The position numbers and the translations under genes were made by a program. Shown one piece after another: positions 8,040 through 17,868 of a DNA stretch of 56,135 bases. Below the pieces are notes generated by a model that searched no databases, was not told the origin of the DNA, and was given only the letters and a program-made list of their open reading frames with translations. Origin of the DNA: BS150m-G50 sp964501185 [NCBI: uncultured Bacteroidia bacterium] (GTDB taxonomy: Bacteria; CAIWAD01; BS150m-G50). Position 1 is the stretch's first letter. The number at the start of each line of letters is the position of its first letter. The stretch spans positions 1 to 56,135 of the forward strand of contig CAZCRT010000016.1 of assembly GCA_964501185.1 (NCBI GenBank), given 5' to 3'.

Positions 8040-10292
8040 CTATACTTCTTTGCGACGCTTCCGGCTCTGTTGACGTCGCTTTTTGTGACGCTTCTTATCG
8101 GACCCATAATAGTAGTAGTAGTTATAGTAATGGTAGTAATAATAATATGGCCCATAGAGCTGACGCATGTTGAGGCTGTTGAGAACAACTCCCATAACCT
8201 TTGCCCGCACATTCTTCAGTTGCTGCAGTGCTGTTACAACCTCCCGGCGATGAACCTTCCCGGAGGCAATCACAACACCGACCGCATCAACCAGTCGGGA
8301 GAGGATAGCAGCATCAGTCACTGCTACTACGGGTGGAGTATCCAGCAGAATATAATCATACTTCTGTCGCAGGTCATCCAGCAGATCTCGCATCTGTTGT
8401 GATGATAACAGCTCGGAGGGATTTGCAGGTATATCACCGGCAGGCAGCACGGTGAGATTTACGATATCAGTAGGGACAACCGCCTGCTCGAGGGTGCAAT
8501 CGCCAGCCAGCAAATTGGACAATCCCGGTGTCCGGCGTAAGTTGAAAACCCGATGCATGGTGGGGCGCCGCATATCGCAATCGATGATCAACATCTTCTC
8601 ACCGGTTTGCGCGAAGACCACTCCCATGTTGGCACCGGTGAGTGTTTTACCTTCCTGCACTGCGCTGGAGGTGAAAAGCATGACCTGAGGTGATTTCTCC
8701 TCGTTGGAGAACATGATATTGGTCCGTAACGCCCGATAAGCCTCGGAGATAGGGGATTTCGGTGCGAAATGAGTAATCAACCTGGCGGAAACCCGCTTCT
8801 GCTCAACCGGCTCCAGTTGATCCTTCACCTCTTTCAGTTTCCGCTCGATCTTCTGAGCATCAATGAAGGGAACCGTTCCCAACAGATTGATATCCAGACG
8901 TGCCACATCCTCAATTGTCCTTACCCTTGAATCGAGCAGGAACAGCAGGAAGGAGAATCCGACACCAACCAGCAATCCTATGACAATCGCCAGGAAGATG
9001 TTCATTCTCTTGTTCGGCTTAATCGGAGAACTGGGATTTGTGGCACGATCAATAATGTGCACAGAGCCCATCTTGCCTGCCGCCAGAATCTGGGTTTCCT
9101 CGTAACGCTCCATCAGCATCGAGTAAATCTTTTCATTCAGCTCACGATCTCTCTCAAGACGGGCCAGCTGCAGGCTGGTCTCCGGCAACAGTTCCAGCTT
9201 GTCCTGGTAACCGGTGGTCACCTGCATCAGAGCTTCCTCCCGGGCATGCAGGGTTTTATTATCCACTTCAAGGGTGATGATATCATCGAAGAGATCCTGC
9301 ATATTCTGAATAGGATCACCAATCCGTAATCCTGATTCAGCCAGCTGACGGGTTTCAGCAGTCAGGGTCTCTCTTATCTGTTTTATCTCAAGTTCCAGTT
9401 TTCTCACCATTTCCTGAGAACCTGGTTCATCCAGCTTCGTCTGCAGGTTGGCAATCATGGTCTGCTTGCGCCCGATTTGTACGAGCAACTCTTCAATTAC
9501 CGGGGTAGAGGTTTGTATCACATCCTCAACCATTGTGCTCTTGCCCTGCAGGTACTGATCCCGCAGGTTGCGCAGCGCTTCTTCGTTAGCTCGAATATCG
9601 ATGCGAATACCGTTGAGCTGCGAAGTAAGTGTAGCCAGTGACTGTACAAGGATGGCTGTTTCCGTATCAAGTACAGCAACCCGGTTAGCTTCCTTGAAGA
9701 GACGCAGCTGTTCCTCAGCTTCATGCAGCTTGGCGGAAACGATACCTATCTGTTCCTGCAGGAAGAGTTTGAGTTCTGTGAACCGGCCTTTACTGAAGTC
9801 CTGATTCTGCTGGTAGAATTCTTCCATGACCGTATTGGTCAGGTACTGAGCTTCAAATGGTGTACCTGCTTCAACGCTGATATGAATGAAATTAGAATTC
9901 TTGACCGGCTCCAGAAAGAGATGACCATGAAGAATGCTGATTCCCTCTTCTTCAGTACGGACACGGGTCGGGGTATTCAGAATTTCCAGATTGTCAGCCC
10001 ACTCAGAAGCCTGAGCCGCCCTGATAACTTTGCCGGCCAGATTGCGGCTGCGAAGCAGTTGCAGCTGATCTTCCATCTTTGCCGGCAGGTCAAAGTCCTG
10101 GTTCAGAAATATGTTTCCTTCCGACACATTGCTCTTGATCATAATCGTCGCTGTGGTACGATAAACCGGTTCCAGTTTACCATTCAGGTAAATCGTGAAG
10201 GCCAGTGACAGTAGCAATGCCAGGATTATATACCAGCGCCCGGAGTAAAATATCCTGTAATAATCGCTCAGTTCCAGATGTCGCTCGTTCAA
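8040..10292 (-). CDS. Wzc-like polysaccharide co-polymerase and tyrosine autokinase
   Basis: This 750-residue inner-membrane protein controls chain length and export of a surface polysaccharide. A Wzz-type domain follows a first membrane helix near residues 18-36, a long coiled coil spans roughly 170-420, and a second helix lies near 430-455. The C-terminal BY-kinase has Walker A (SSAVQEGKT), Walker A' (LIIDCDMRRP) and Walker B-like YILLDTPPVVAVTDA. The tail is a tyrosine cluster (YGPYYYYYHYYNYYYYYG), the usual autophosphorylation site, followed unusually by about 18 mostly Lys/Arg residues. No wza, wzx or wzy partner is nearby; the next gene downstream is ispE. Its start overlaps the membrane protein gene at 10289 by 4 bases. 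Confidence 0.9.
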   Translation of the reverse strand: MNERHLELSDYYRIFYSGRWYIILALLLSLAFTIYLNGKLEPVYRTTATIMIKSNVSEGNIFLNQDFDLPAKMEDQLQLLRSRNLAGKVIRAAQASEWADNLEILNTPTRVRTEEEGISILHGHLFLEPVKNSNFIHISVEAGTPFEAQYLTNTVMEEFYQQNQDFSKGRFTELKLFLQEQIGIVSAKLHEAEEQLRLFKEANRVAVLDTETAILVQSLATLTSQLNGIRIDIRANEEALRNLRDQYLQGKSTMVEDVIQTSTPVIEELLVQIGRKQTMIANLQTKLDEPGSQEMVRKLELEIKQIRETLTAETRQLAESGLRIGDPIQNMQDLFDDIITLEVDNKTLHAREEALMQVTTGYQDKLELLPETSLQLARLERDRELNEKIYSMLMERYEETQILAAGKMGSVHIIDRATNPSSPIKPNKRMNIFLAIVIGLLVGVGFSFLLFLLDSRVRTIEDVARLDINLLGTVPFIDAQKIERKLKEVKDQLEPVEQKRVSARLITHFAPKSPISEAYRALRTNIMFSNEEKSPQVMLFTSSAVQEGKTLTGANMGVVFAQTGEKMLIIDCDMRRPTMHRVFNLRRTPGLSNLLAGDCTLEQAVVPTDIVNLTVLPAGDIPANPSELLSSQQMRDLLDDLRQKYDYILLDTPPVVAVTDAAILSRLVDAVGVVIASGKVHRREVVTALQQLKNVRAKVMGVVLNSLNMRQLYGPYYYYYHYYNYYYYYGSDKKRHKKRRQQSRKRRKEV

Positions 10293-11410
10293 ACCTTACC
10301 TCTCTGTTTCGTTGTACTGATAGTGCTTACGCTACTATCCACCTGTAGTTCCTGACGCACATCACGCAGGCGCAGTTGCATCGACCACAGGTAATAAAAT
10401 CCAAGAAGACATAGAATAATATATGAGGTCAAATGAAGAATGATTGCAAAAGGAATTGCTACCCGCCCCGGGACCGCAAAAAAGGAGAGTGCCAGTTGAG
10501 TACTGGCGTGATACGTTCCTACTGCTCCCGGTGCAGAAGGAATTGCCATCCCGATCGAGCTCAGGGTCAACACAACCAGTGAAGCCAGAGCCAGGTTGCC
10601 ATGCAGCAATGGATAGCTGCTGCTATTTAAACCGAAAGCGTAGAAAGTCAACCAGGAGATCCCCAGATAGCACCCCCACATCAGAATAGTGGAGACAAAA
10701 AGACTGAAGTAATGGCCCGCGCTCCGCAGTATTTCCAGGCCATCCAGAAAAGCGTCAGTCATCTTCAGTACCTTTTTACGCCAGCGCCGGGATAGTAATT
10801 CCGTAACTGTAAAAACCAGCCGTTTGGTTGTGCGACGCAGGAAAATACTGCCCAACAACAGCAACAGCAGCATTACCACTATGACGCCCAGCCCGATAGT
10901 GATGTCAGTACGAATAGTCCCCGATGGAAAGCGAAAAAGGAACAATGTGAGACAAACCAGCAACAGCAGACCGAGCATGTCCAGAACTCGCTCTACAATA
11001 ACTGTCGCCAGAGCCGACACACGTGATATTTCCGCTTTCGTGCCAAGGAGGTGTGCACGGATCAGTTCACCCAGACGAAATGGCAACAGATTATTAGACA
11101 TGTAGCCTATGTTCATAATGGCGAAAAGGAGATGAAAACCGGTCTTCTTCACAGGTCTTACCAGGAGCTGCCAGCGCCAGGCGCGTATCAGGACACTGAT
11201 GACAAACAGCAGTACGGCACCACCGAGGAACCTGAGGTCAATGTTCCCCAGGGTCATCCAGAGATCACTCCAGTTAATGCGTGTGTGACCGAAGAGTGCC
11301 TGCCAGAACGTACTCTCACCCTGCAGCCAACCCTGTAGATCCACCTGATATATGAAAAGGTAGAGAAAGAAGAGGCTGATAAGAGTAGTGACCAGTAGTT
11401 TGGTTCTCAA
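10289..11410 (-). CDS. Flippase-like integral membrane protein (UPF0104/AglD-type)
   Basis: The 373-residue product is almost all hydrophobic, with about eight membrane segments. It matches the lysylphosphatidylglycerol synthase transmembrane-region/AglD family: RAWRWQLLVRP, then NNLLPFRLGELIRAHLLG and a late PSAPGAVGTYHA motif. Members move or modify lipid-linked material, and the substrate cannot be read from the sequence. It overlaps the LolA-like gene upstream and the tyrosine autokinase downstream by four bases each, so a role in envelope polysaccharide or lipid handling is likely but inferred. Confidence 0.82.
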   Translation of the reverse strand: MRTKLLVTTLISLFFLYLFIYQVDLQGWLQGESTFWQALFGHTRINWSDLWMTLGNIDLRFLGGAVLLFVISVLIRAWRWQLLVRPVKKTGFHLLFAIMNIGYMSNNLLPFRLGELIRAHLLGTKAEISRVSALATVIVERVLDMLGLLLLVCLTLFLFRFPSGTIRTDITIGLGVIVVMLLLLLLGSIFLRRTTKRLVFTVTELLSRRWRKKVLKMTDAFLDGLEILRSAGHYFSLFVSTILMWGCYLGISWLTFYAFGLNSSSYPLLHGNLALASLVVLTLSSIGMAIPSAPGAVGTYHASTQLALSFFAVPGRVAIPFAIILHLTSYIILCLLGFYYLWSMQLRLRDVRQELQVDSSVSTISTTKQRGKV

Positions 11411-12060
11411 CGGGAAGCGCCTCTTAGGTCAATAGTTTCATAACCTGATATCCGGGGGGATAACTGGAAGAGAGAATCTGCAACCCGGTCACCACGCTGT
11501 TCTGCGGTAATTTGTATCACAGTCCTGGTGCTGTTAATATCTAACAGCCTCAGCTCCTGTATTCTCTCATCCTGTATCTTCAGATCCGCTTCAAGCAGCC
11601 AGTCACTTCCAAGGGGTTCCAGCGCGTATTGCTCGCATCCATCAGAGAGTAGTGTGCGACTCAGCGGTTTAAAGAATAACTCAAGTTGACTCAGCAATCC
11701 CGCCGGGTGCAGATCGTGGCCGGCAGTGCTACCGCTATCGATAATAATCTGCCGCTCTATGTTGAACACCTGATAGAATGCCAGACTATCCTTTATAAAC
11801 AGGTTGCCATCAGCTTCCATCCGGAAACGATCAGAGTGTAACCAGATTTTACCAGGTACAGGTTCGCTGTTACCGGACACAGGATTGACTGTCCGGTAGC
11901 TGAACTCCAGATATAGATAGCCGGATTCAACAGTGTTGTGATACAAGCGTGATACAACCCTGAAATCCTGTTCCAGATTTTCTTCACTTACAGCAATACC
12001 GGGATGTATCATAACCAGAATCAGTGTCAGCAACACCACGACGGTGGTTTTTTTAATCAT
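11407..12060 (-). CDS. LolA-like periplasmic lipoprotein carrier
   Basis: The open frame continues upstream to 12138, but that part lies inside ftsK. The start at 12060 gives a normal signal peptide (MIKKTTVVVLLTLILVM...). The mature part of about 190 residues has a LolA-type half-barrel pattern: GYLYLEFSYRTVN, PGKIWLHSDRFRMEADG, then a repeated beta pattern ending FQLSPRISGYETIDLRG. LolA carries lipoproteins from the inner to the outer membrane. The gene overlaps the ftsK end by 8 bases, and the ftsK-lolA order is common in this part of the tree. No LolB or LolCDE is nearby. Confidence 0.72.
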   Translation of the reverse strand: MIKKTTVVVLLTLILVMIHPGIAVSEENLEQDFRVVSRLYHNTVESGYLYLEFSYRTVNPVSGNSEPVPGKIWLHSDRFRMEADGNLFIKDSLAFYQVFNIERQIIIDSGSTAGHDLHPAGLLSQLELFFKPLSRTLLSDGCEQYALEPLGSDWLLEADLKIQDERIQELRLLDINSTRTVIQITAEQRGDRVADSLFQLSPRISGYETIDLRGASR

Positions 12061-14569
12061 CCAGATCACCAGTAATTGAATCCAGAAAATCTGCGTCCAC
12101 CAGTACTTCTCTCGGTTTACTGCCATCTGCCGGGCCAACTATTCCTGCTGCCTCCAGCTGGTCGATAATGCGGGCTGAACGATTATAGCCAATCTTCATC
12201 TTGCGTTGCAGTACAGAAATTGAACCCTGTTGAGTGCGAACAACTGTCTCCAGCGCCTTCTCATATAACGGATCCCTTTCGTCGGGAGCGTCACCTCCCA
12301 GCTCTCCTGAAGTCAATTGAATATCCTGCAGCTGGAACTTATCAAAGCCGCGTGATTGCTGCCGTACATGTTTGAGGATTCCCCGGATTTCCGGGCCTGT
12401 AATCAGCGATCCATGTACACGAATCAGTTCAGGATTGTGTGATCCGAGGTAGAGCATATCACCATCACCCAGCAGTTTTTCTGCTCCCATCATATCGAGA
12501 ATCGTACGGGAATCAACCTTCTGGCGCACAGCAAAAGCAATACGGGCCGGGAAATTAGCCTTGATCACACCGGTAACCACATCTACGGAGGGGCGCTGTG
12601 TGGCTACAATCAGGTGAATACCGATAGCACGGGCTTTCTGTGCCAACCGGGCAATCGGGCCTTCAATGTCCCTGCCGACAGCAAGCATCAGATCAGCCAG
12701 CTCATCAATGATGACTACGATATAGACCATCCGTTCCGCACGAGATCCATCATCCATTTCTGTCAGCAGGCCACTGTCCACCGCTTCATTGAACTCCGTG
12801 ATGTTACGGAATCCAGAGCGGGAGAGGTACAGATAGCGCCTCTCCATCTCCTCGCAGACAGCATTGAGAATATGTACCGCGTTGTCAGGACGGGTAACAA
12901 CCTCCTCCTTCAGACCCGGAAGTGAGCACAGATAGTAATCACGGATTTTCTGGTAGTCAGACAACTCGATCATTTTGGGATCAATCAGGACGAACTGCAC
13001 TTCTGTAGGACGAGCCCGATAGAGAATGCTGGCAATAACGGAATTGATACAGACCGATTTGCCTGCACCTGTCCGCCCCGCGATCAGGAGATGGGGCATC
13101 TTACGAAGATCGGCGACAAATGCTTCACCACTGGTGGTTTTCCCGAGTGCAAGCAGGAGTGGGGAATCTCCTTCTGAAAACTTGTCGGTATTGATAACGC
13201 TGCGCAGGTACACGGTGTTGCGACGCGGATTTGGCAGCTCTACACCTACTACAGCCTTACCGGGAATGTGTGGCACAATGCGAAGGCTCTCGGTCTTCAT
13301 CGCAATCAGCAGGTCGTCAGCCAGATTAGTGATGCTGTTTACCTTTACACCGGGTGCCAGCTCCAACTCATAACGGGTAATTACCGGGCCTGGGGCGACA
13401 TGTACCACGCGTGCTTCTACATTGAAACTCCGCAACTGTTCTTCGAGGCGTCTGGCGGATTCCTGCATTTCATCCTGTGAAATGTGATACACCTGTGACT
13501 CATCCACTTCCTGAAGCAGGTCAACGGAAGGAAGAGCGAATTCCCGCTTGAAAAGACGCTGTTTCTGTTCCCAGGGCACTTCTTCCTCGACAAATTCATC
13601 TTCTACACTGAACTCGGTATCTGCCGGAGCCTGCTCCTCTGAAGTCTCCGTAACGACTTCAACTTCAGCAGTTTCCTGCCTGCCTGCTTCCTGTGGCGCC
13701 TCTGAGACCGAGAATCCGGTTTCTTCCGGCTCAACTTCTTCCTGTTCAACTTCAATGAAGTCCGGTTCTTCATCAGGGATATCCTGTACCGGTTCAACAG
13801 TCCTGGGCGCTGGCTTTACAGATGCAGCCTTTTCAGCCATTTCTCTGATACGGATGGCTTCCCGTTTCTCTTCATGCAGTTGTCTCCGTCTGCCGGCAGC
13901 TGCCTGTACCCTCTGTCGCTGTGCGGTCACCAGCCCTGTCAGCTGTTTTACCAGCCAACCAAGACCCTGGCCCAGCAACTTCAACAACCTCATTAATACT
14001 CTTCCCGCAAGCAGTGCCCCTTTACCCAGCAAAGATACAAGATGCGAAACCCGTACATTGGTGAAAACTATCAGGGCCACACCGATATCGGCAAGAAGTA
14101 ACAGCAGCACTCCGGGCCAGCCGGTAGCACTTTCCACTCTCTGCAGGAAGCTGTAGAACAGATCACCGCAATGCAATCCAGGATCTATACCGGAGGAAGC
14201 AAACGCCCCCAGGCTCACCAGCGAAGCCACCAGGATTGCACCTAACAGAGCCAGCAGCAGATACCTGCCAATGAAGTGAATCAGGTTGCGCTTTTTTCGA
14301 GGCCGATACAGTGAGTGAAACAGCGCCAGCGGCAGCAGGAAAATCAGATAGCGCCCTACAGACAGACTTGCCACCTGATCTGCGAGCTGAATTCCGTAGG
14401 AACCCATGCGATTATTGCCGTCACCTACCTGATCACCCAGAAAAGGTGAAATCATAATCAGCGTGGTTCCGGCAGCCAGCAGCAGCAGCACCAGTATTCT
14501 CAGTTCCCCTGCCGGTGTGGATTTCTTCTTACGTGATTTTCTCTTCTTACGAGTCATGATTCTCTTCAT
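12053..14569 (-). CDS. ftsK: DNA translocase FtsK/SpoIIIE
   Basis: This 838-residue septal DNA pump moves chromosome termini during division and activates dimer resolution. It has a basic N-terminus, four membrane helices within residues 25-190, a variable linker rich in Glu and Val (about 240-340), the motor with Walker A AGRTGAGKS near residue 500 and Walker B VYIVVIIDELADLM, and a C-terminal winged-helix gamma domain (QRKMKIGYNRSARIIDQLE). The gamma domain reads polarised motifs such as KOPS; the motif used here is unknown. A second in-frame ATG at 14557 is a possible start. It overlaps comB by 23 bases. Confidence 0.95.
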   Translation of the reverse strand: MKRIMTRKKRKSRKKKSTPAGELRILVLLLLAAGTTLIMISPFLGDQVGDGNNRMGSYGIQLADQVASLSVGRYLIFLLPLALFHSLYRPRKKRNLIHFIGRYLLLALLGAILVASLVSLGAFASSGIDPGLHCGDLFYSFLQRVESATGWPGVLLLLLADIGVALIVFTNVRVSHLVSLLGKGALLAGRVLMRLLKLLGQGLGWLVKQLTGLVTAQRQRVQAAAGRRRQLHEEKREAIRIREMAEKAASVKPAPRTVEPVQDIPDEEPDFIEVEQEEVEPEETGFSVSEAPQEAGRQETAEVEVVTETSEEQAPADTEFSVEDEFVEEEVPWEQKQRLFKREFALPSVDLLQEVDESQVYHISQDEMQESARRLEEQLRSFNVEARVVHVAPGPVITRYELELAPGVKVNSITNLADDLLIAMKTESLRIVPHIPGKAVVGVELPNPRRNTVYLRSVINTDKFSEGDSPLLLALGKTTSGEAFVADLRKMPHLLIAGRTGAGKSVCINSVIASILYRARPTEVQFVLIDPKMIELSDYQKIRDYYLCSLPGLKEEVVTRPDNAVHILNAVCEEMERRYLYLSRSGFRNITEFNEAVDSGLLTEMDDGSRAERMVYIVVIIDELADLMLAVGRDIEGPIARLAQKARAIGIHLIVATQRPSVDVVTGVIKANFPARIAFAVRQKVDSRTILDMMGAEKLLGDGDMLYLGSHNPELIRVHGSLITGPEIRGILKHVRQQSRGFDKFQLQDIQLTSGELGGDAPDERDPLYEKALETVVRTQQGSISVLQRKMKIGYNRSARIIDQLEAAGIVGPADGSKPREVLVDADFLDSITGDLDD

Positions 14570-15311
14570 TCACCTGTGTACGTATAGCAACAATATGGTC
14601 ATCTTTATAAACCGGGATAACCGGTATGGTATCCACTTCCGCACAACGTTGCAGATCGCTCCCCATACCTATCCCGGATAGATAGCGACCATGCTCAGAC
14701 AGCTGAAACATCTCCAGCAACTCCCCTGCGTAACGGTCCCCCAATTGTGCTGCTACCCTGCCTGCATCATTCAGTTCCGCATCACGACGGAAAGCGGTTG
14801 CCATCAGCTTATTGATAATCATCCCGGCACAAACTGCGTCCTCAATACTGAAACGGTCAGATTTTCCGGCACAGATGATGGTGATATCATCAGTACGATC
14901 ACTCAGAAAGTTCACTACCGCTGTGATATTAACCATTCCCGCGATCACCGTACAAACCGCGGTCCGGGCTCTGGCAATTGCCGGAGTACCGTTGCTGGAA
15001 ACAAACGTGAGACTTTTTCCCCGCAGTATCTCGGGAAGATATTCCGCGGGGGAATTACCCAGATCAAAACCGGGAATCAGACGTCCATCACGTTCCCCAC
15101 CCAGAACACTGTTTTCCCTGCCCAACCGTTCCTGCATGGCAATTGCATCCGCAGAATCAACCACCGGTACAATAGAGCGCACCCCGTTCTGGAGCGCTGT
15201 ACAGATTGTAGTACTCGAACGAAGGACATCGATGACTACTACGGTCTGGTCAACAAGCTCTTCGGGCTGCACCTGTGGGAGAGTAAAGAAAGTCTGTATC
15301 CGCATCTTCAA
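14547..15311 (-). CDS. comB: ComB-family 2-phosphosulfolactate phosphatase
   Basis: The 254-residue product matches the ComB family throughout: VVVIDVLRSSTTICTAL near the N-terminus, then GGERDG, GFDLGNSP and the SSNGTPA segment. In coenzyme M synthesis ComB removes phosphate from 2-phosphosulfolactate. In bacteria without coenzyme M the family may serve sulfolactate formation or act on another phosphate ester. No comA or comC is in the window, so the substrate here is uncertain. It lies directly between gcvT (no gap) and ftsK (overlap). Confidence 0.8.
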   Translation of the reverse strand: MKMRIQTFFTLPQVQPEELVDQTVVVIDVLRSSTTICTALQNGVRSIVPVVDSADAIAMQERLGRENSVLGGERDGRLIPGFDLGNSPAEYLPEILRGKSLTFVSSNGTPAIARARTAVCTVIAGMVNITAVVNFLSDRTDDITIICAGKSDRFSIEDAVCAGMIINKLMATAFRRDAELNDAGRVAAQLGDRYAGELLEMFQLSEHGRYLSGIGMGSDLQRCAEVDTIPVIPVYKDDHIVAIRTQVNEENHDS

Positions 15312-16409
15312 CTACTCTCCAGGTTTATAAAAAGGGGTTTCTACAACCTGGCCCGCCAGACGTCGATCACGAACCGCGACAGAAATTTCCTGTCCTACCT
15401 GCGCCTGATCAACCGGCAGATAACCCAGACCGATTCCCCGGTTGAGCATCGGTGACATCATTCCGCTGGTAACACTGCCCATCACCTTATCATCTATCAG
15501 AAGTGGGTAACCATGACGAGGTATACCTTTGTCATGTAATTCAAATCCGATCAGTTTTCTGGATACTCCATCAAGACGCTGCTGTCTCAGTGCCGGTTTA
15601 CCAATAAAATCAGATTTCTTCTTGGTCTTGGTAATCCAGCCAAGACCGGCTTCCAGCGGGGAAGTGTGCCTGTCAATATCATTACCGTAAAGACAGAACT
15701 TCATTTCGAGACGCAATGAATCACGTGCCCCCAGCCCGATCGGTTGCAGGTTGAACTCGTCACCCGCCTCTATCAGCAGATCCCAGACCGGCAAACAGGA
15801 ATCAGTGGGAATATACAGTTCAAAACCGATTTCACCGGTATAGCCTGTACGGGAGAAAATCAGCTGCTGTTCAGCCAGTTTGCCTTCGCGAAAATAGTAG
15901 TAGGGTATCTCTTCCAGATCCAGGTCGGTTAACCGGTTCAGAAGTTCGATGCTGTGTGGACCCTGCACGGCCAGTAAACCGTATTCGCTGGAACGATCTG
16001 TCAATGTTACATCGCCTTCAAGATGCTCCTGCAGCCAGTTATAGTCCTTCTCGATGTTTGAAGCATTAACTACCAGCAGGAAGTAATCCTCAAAACGATA
16101 GACGAGCAGATCATCGACGATGCCACCATCCTCATAACACATGGCTGAATACTGGACCTGATTGACAGCCAGACGTGATACATTATTAATAGTCATCCGG
16201 TTCACAAACGCTTCTGCATCCCCGCCTGTGATAATGAACTCACCCATATGTGATACATCAAAAATACCGACATGATTCCGGACATGGATATGCTCATTAC
16301 GAATTGACTGGTAGTAAACCGGCATTTCATAACCGGCAAAGGGTACCATTTTTGCACCGAGAGCAACATGGCGCGGGTAAAACGCTGTCTTTAAAGGGGC
16401 TTCCGGCAT
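15312..16409 (-). CDS. gcvT: Aminomethyltransferase (glycine cleavage T protein)
   Basis: At 365 residues this is full length. It transfers the aminomethyl group from the lipoyl H protein to tetrahydrofolate in glycine breakdown. Visible family blocks are FAGYEMPVYYQS, VGIFDVSHMGE, the folate-site segment FSRTGYTGEIGFELY, GARDSLRLE and the C-terminal GLGYLPVDQAQVG. The partner genes gcvH and gcvP are not in the window. The comB start follows immediately. Confidence 0.93.
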   Translation of the reverse strand: MPEAPLKTAFYPRHVALGAKMVPFAGYEMPVYYQSIRNEHIHVRNHVGIFDVSHMGEFIITGGDAEAFVNRMTINNVSRLAVNQVQYSAMCYEDGGIVDDLLVYRFEDYFLLVVNASNIEKDYNWLQEHLEGDVTLTDRSSEYGLLAVQGPHSIELLNRLTDLDLEEIPYYYFREGKLAEQQLIFSRTGYTGEIGFELYIPTDSCLPVWDLLIEAGDEFNLQPIGLGARDSLRLEMKFCLYGNDIDRHTSPLEAGLGWITKTKKKSDFIGKPALRQQRLDGVSRKLIGFELHDKGIPRHGYPLLIDDKVMGSVTSGMMSPMLNRGIGLGYLPVDQAQVGQEISVAVRDRRLAGQVVETPFYKPGE

Positions 16410-16436
16410 TCCTTATCTCCTTGTAATAGTAGACAT

Positions 16437-17600
16437 CTAAAGCCTGGCGACGGCAGCTTGAATACGACGCAGAGCCTCCCTGATGTTATCGATTGAATTG
16501 GCATAGGATAAACGCAGATAACCCTGACCGAAACTGCCGAAAGAGGTACCTGAAAGCGTGGCTACGCCGGCTTCGCTTAACAGAAATGTCTCCAGTTCAC
16601 GTGAATTCAACGGTAGATCCTTGATACTGGGGAAGACATAGAAAGCACCCTGTGGTTTCAGGCATTTGAATCCGTCAATCTCGTTGAGACCATCGACGAT
16701 CACTTCACGACGGCGTAAAAACTCTTCCCGCATTTCCTGCACCTGATCTTGAGGGCCTGTCAATGCTTCCATACCGGCGCGCTGAATAAAGGAAGCAGTG
16801 CAGGAGTTGGAATTTGTCTGCAGTTTTGCAACTTCAGTAGCAAGCCACTCCGGCATAATTCCATATCCCAGACGCCAGCCGGTCATCGCGTAAGTTTTAG
16901 AGAAACCATCCAGGATGATTGTCCGTTCCCGCATTCCAGGAACCTGAGCGATGCTGAAATGATCACCATCGTAGATAATCTCGCGATAGACTTCATCTGT
17001 CAGCACGAAGAAATCATGCTCTACCGCCAACTCAGCAATTCGTTCCAGCTGACTGCGTGGAATAACACTACCGGTGGGGTTTTGTGGCGAGCTGATGATG
17101 AGCAGCTTGGTTCTGGATGAAACCAGCCGTTCTACTTCATCCATGTCAAATCCGAAATCATTCTCTTCCCGCAACATCAGCGGGACAGGACGACCGTTTA
17201 CAAAATTAATAAGCGATTCGTATATCGGAAATCCCGGGTTGGGGAAAATAACCTCGTCCCCCTTATTTATGAGCGCCATAATTGCGAAGAACATGATCGG
17301 TTTGGCACCGGGTGTCACAACCACTTCATCGGGACGGCAATCTGAATGTCGTACCTGCCGGTCATCTGCAGCAATGATTTCGCGGAATTCCGGCAATCCA
17401 GCAGAGGGGCCGTAATGGGTAAACCCTTCATCCAGAGCCGTTTTGGCTGCCTCAATAATATTGTCAGGAGTTCTGAAATCCGGTTCGCCGATTTCAAGAT
17501 GGATGATGGATCGTCCACCTGCTTCCAGCGCTTTTGCACGGGCGAGAACTTCGAAGGCGGTCTCTGTGCCAAGACGTGACATGCGTGTAGACAGGTCCAT
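16437..17600 (-). CDS. Class I/II pyridoxal-phosphate aminotransferase (aspartate aminotransferase-like)
   Basis: The 387-residue product begins at 17600, where AGAGGG precedes the ATG; the open frame upstream to 17687 lacks the family pattern. The N-terminal HLEIGEPDFRTP segment, SSPQNPTGSVIP, the TDEVYREIIYDG strand and the cofactor lysine in LDGFSKTYAMTGWRLGY place it in the alpha/gamma subfamily of aspartate or related aminotransferases. Substrate specificity cannot be set from the sequence. It lies 27 bases upstream of gcvT, suggesting a shared transcript for amino acid metabolism. Confidence 0.88.
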   Translation of the reverse strand: MDLSTRMSRLGTETAFEVLARAKALEAGGRSIIHLEIGEPDFRTPDNIIEAAKTALDEGFTHYGPSAGLPEFREIIAADDRQVRHSDCRPDEVVVTPGAKPIMFFAIMALINKGDEVIFPNPGFPIYESLINFVNGRPVPLMLREENDFGFDMDEVERLVSSRTKLLIISSPQNPTGSVIPRSQLERIAELAVEHDFFVLTDEVYREIIYDGDHFSIAQVPGMRERTIILDGFSKTYAMTGWRLGYGIMPEWLATEVAKLQTNSNSCTASFIQRAGMEALTGPQDQVQEMREEFLRRREVIVDGLNEIDGFKCLKPQGAFYVFPSIKDLPLNSRELETFLLSEAGVATLSGTSFGSFGQGYLRLSYANSIDNIREALRRIQAAVARL

Positions 17601-17868
17601 AGAATCCCTCTGCATAGTTTGACGAATTGAAAGTATCTGGAAATACTGAAATATGATGCGCGAAAACCGATGTGAACAGGTCTTCATGCCTGAACACTAT
17701 CGTAGATCTATAAAGTTATTCTCAAGTGCGTTTGAAAGTCAAGGACTACCAACTTCGCGACGGCTCAGAAATGGGGGAAAGCGATGAATGCAATATCTCG
17801 AAGCAGTGACAGGAGGTACTGTATCAATGGGAATAGAGAGGAAACCGGAAAATCAGAAGAGGAGAAGT

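Noticed and set aside
13548-14156. Ser/Thr-rich 202-residue plus-strand frame
   Set aside because: It is the complement of the Glu/Val-rich linker of ftsK, which explains the skewed composition.
14547-15311. Evidence for a coenzyme M pathway
   Set aside because: comB alone is present; the family is widespread in bacteria that do not make coenzyme M.
17690-17868. Possible small gene or RNA between the aminotransferase and the sigma54 activator
   Set aside because: I find no ribosome-site-led frame, cloverleaf or strong hairpin; it is probably only the end and leader regions.
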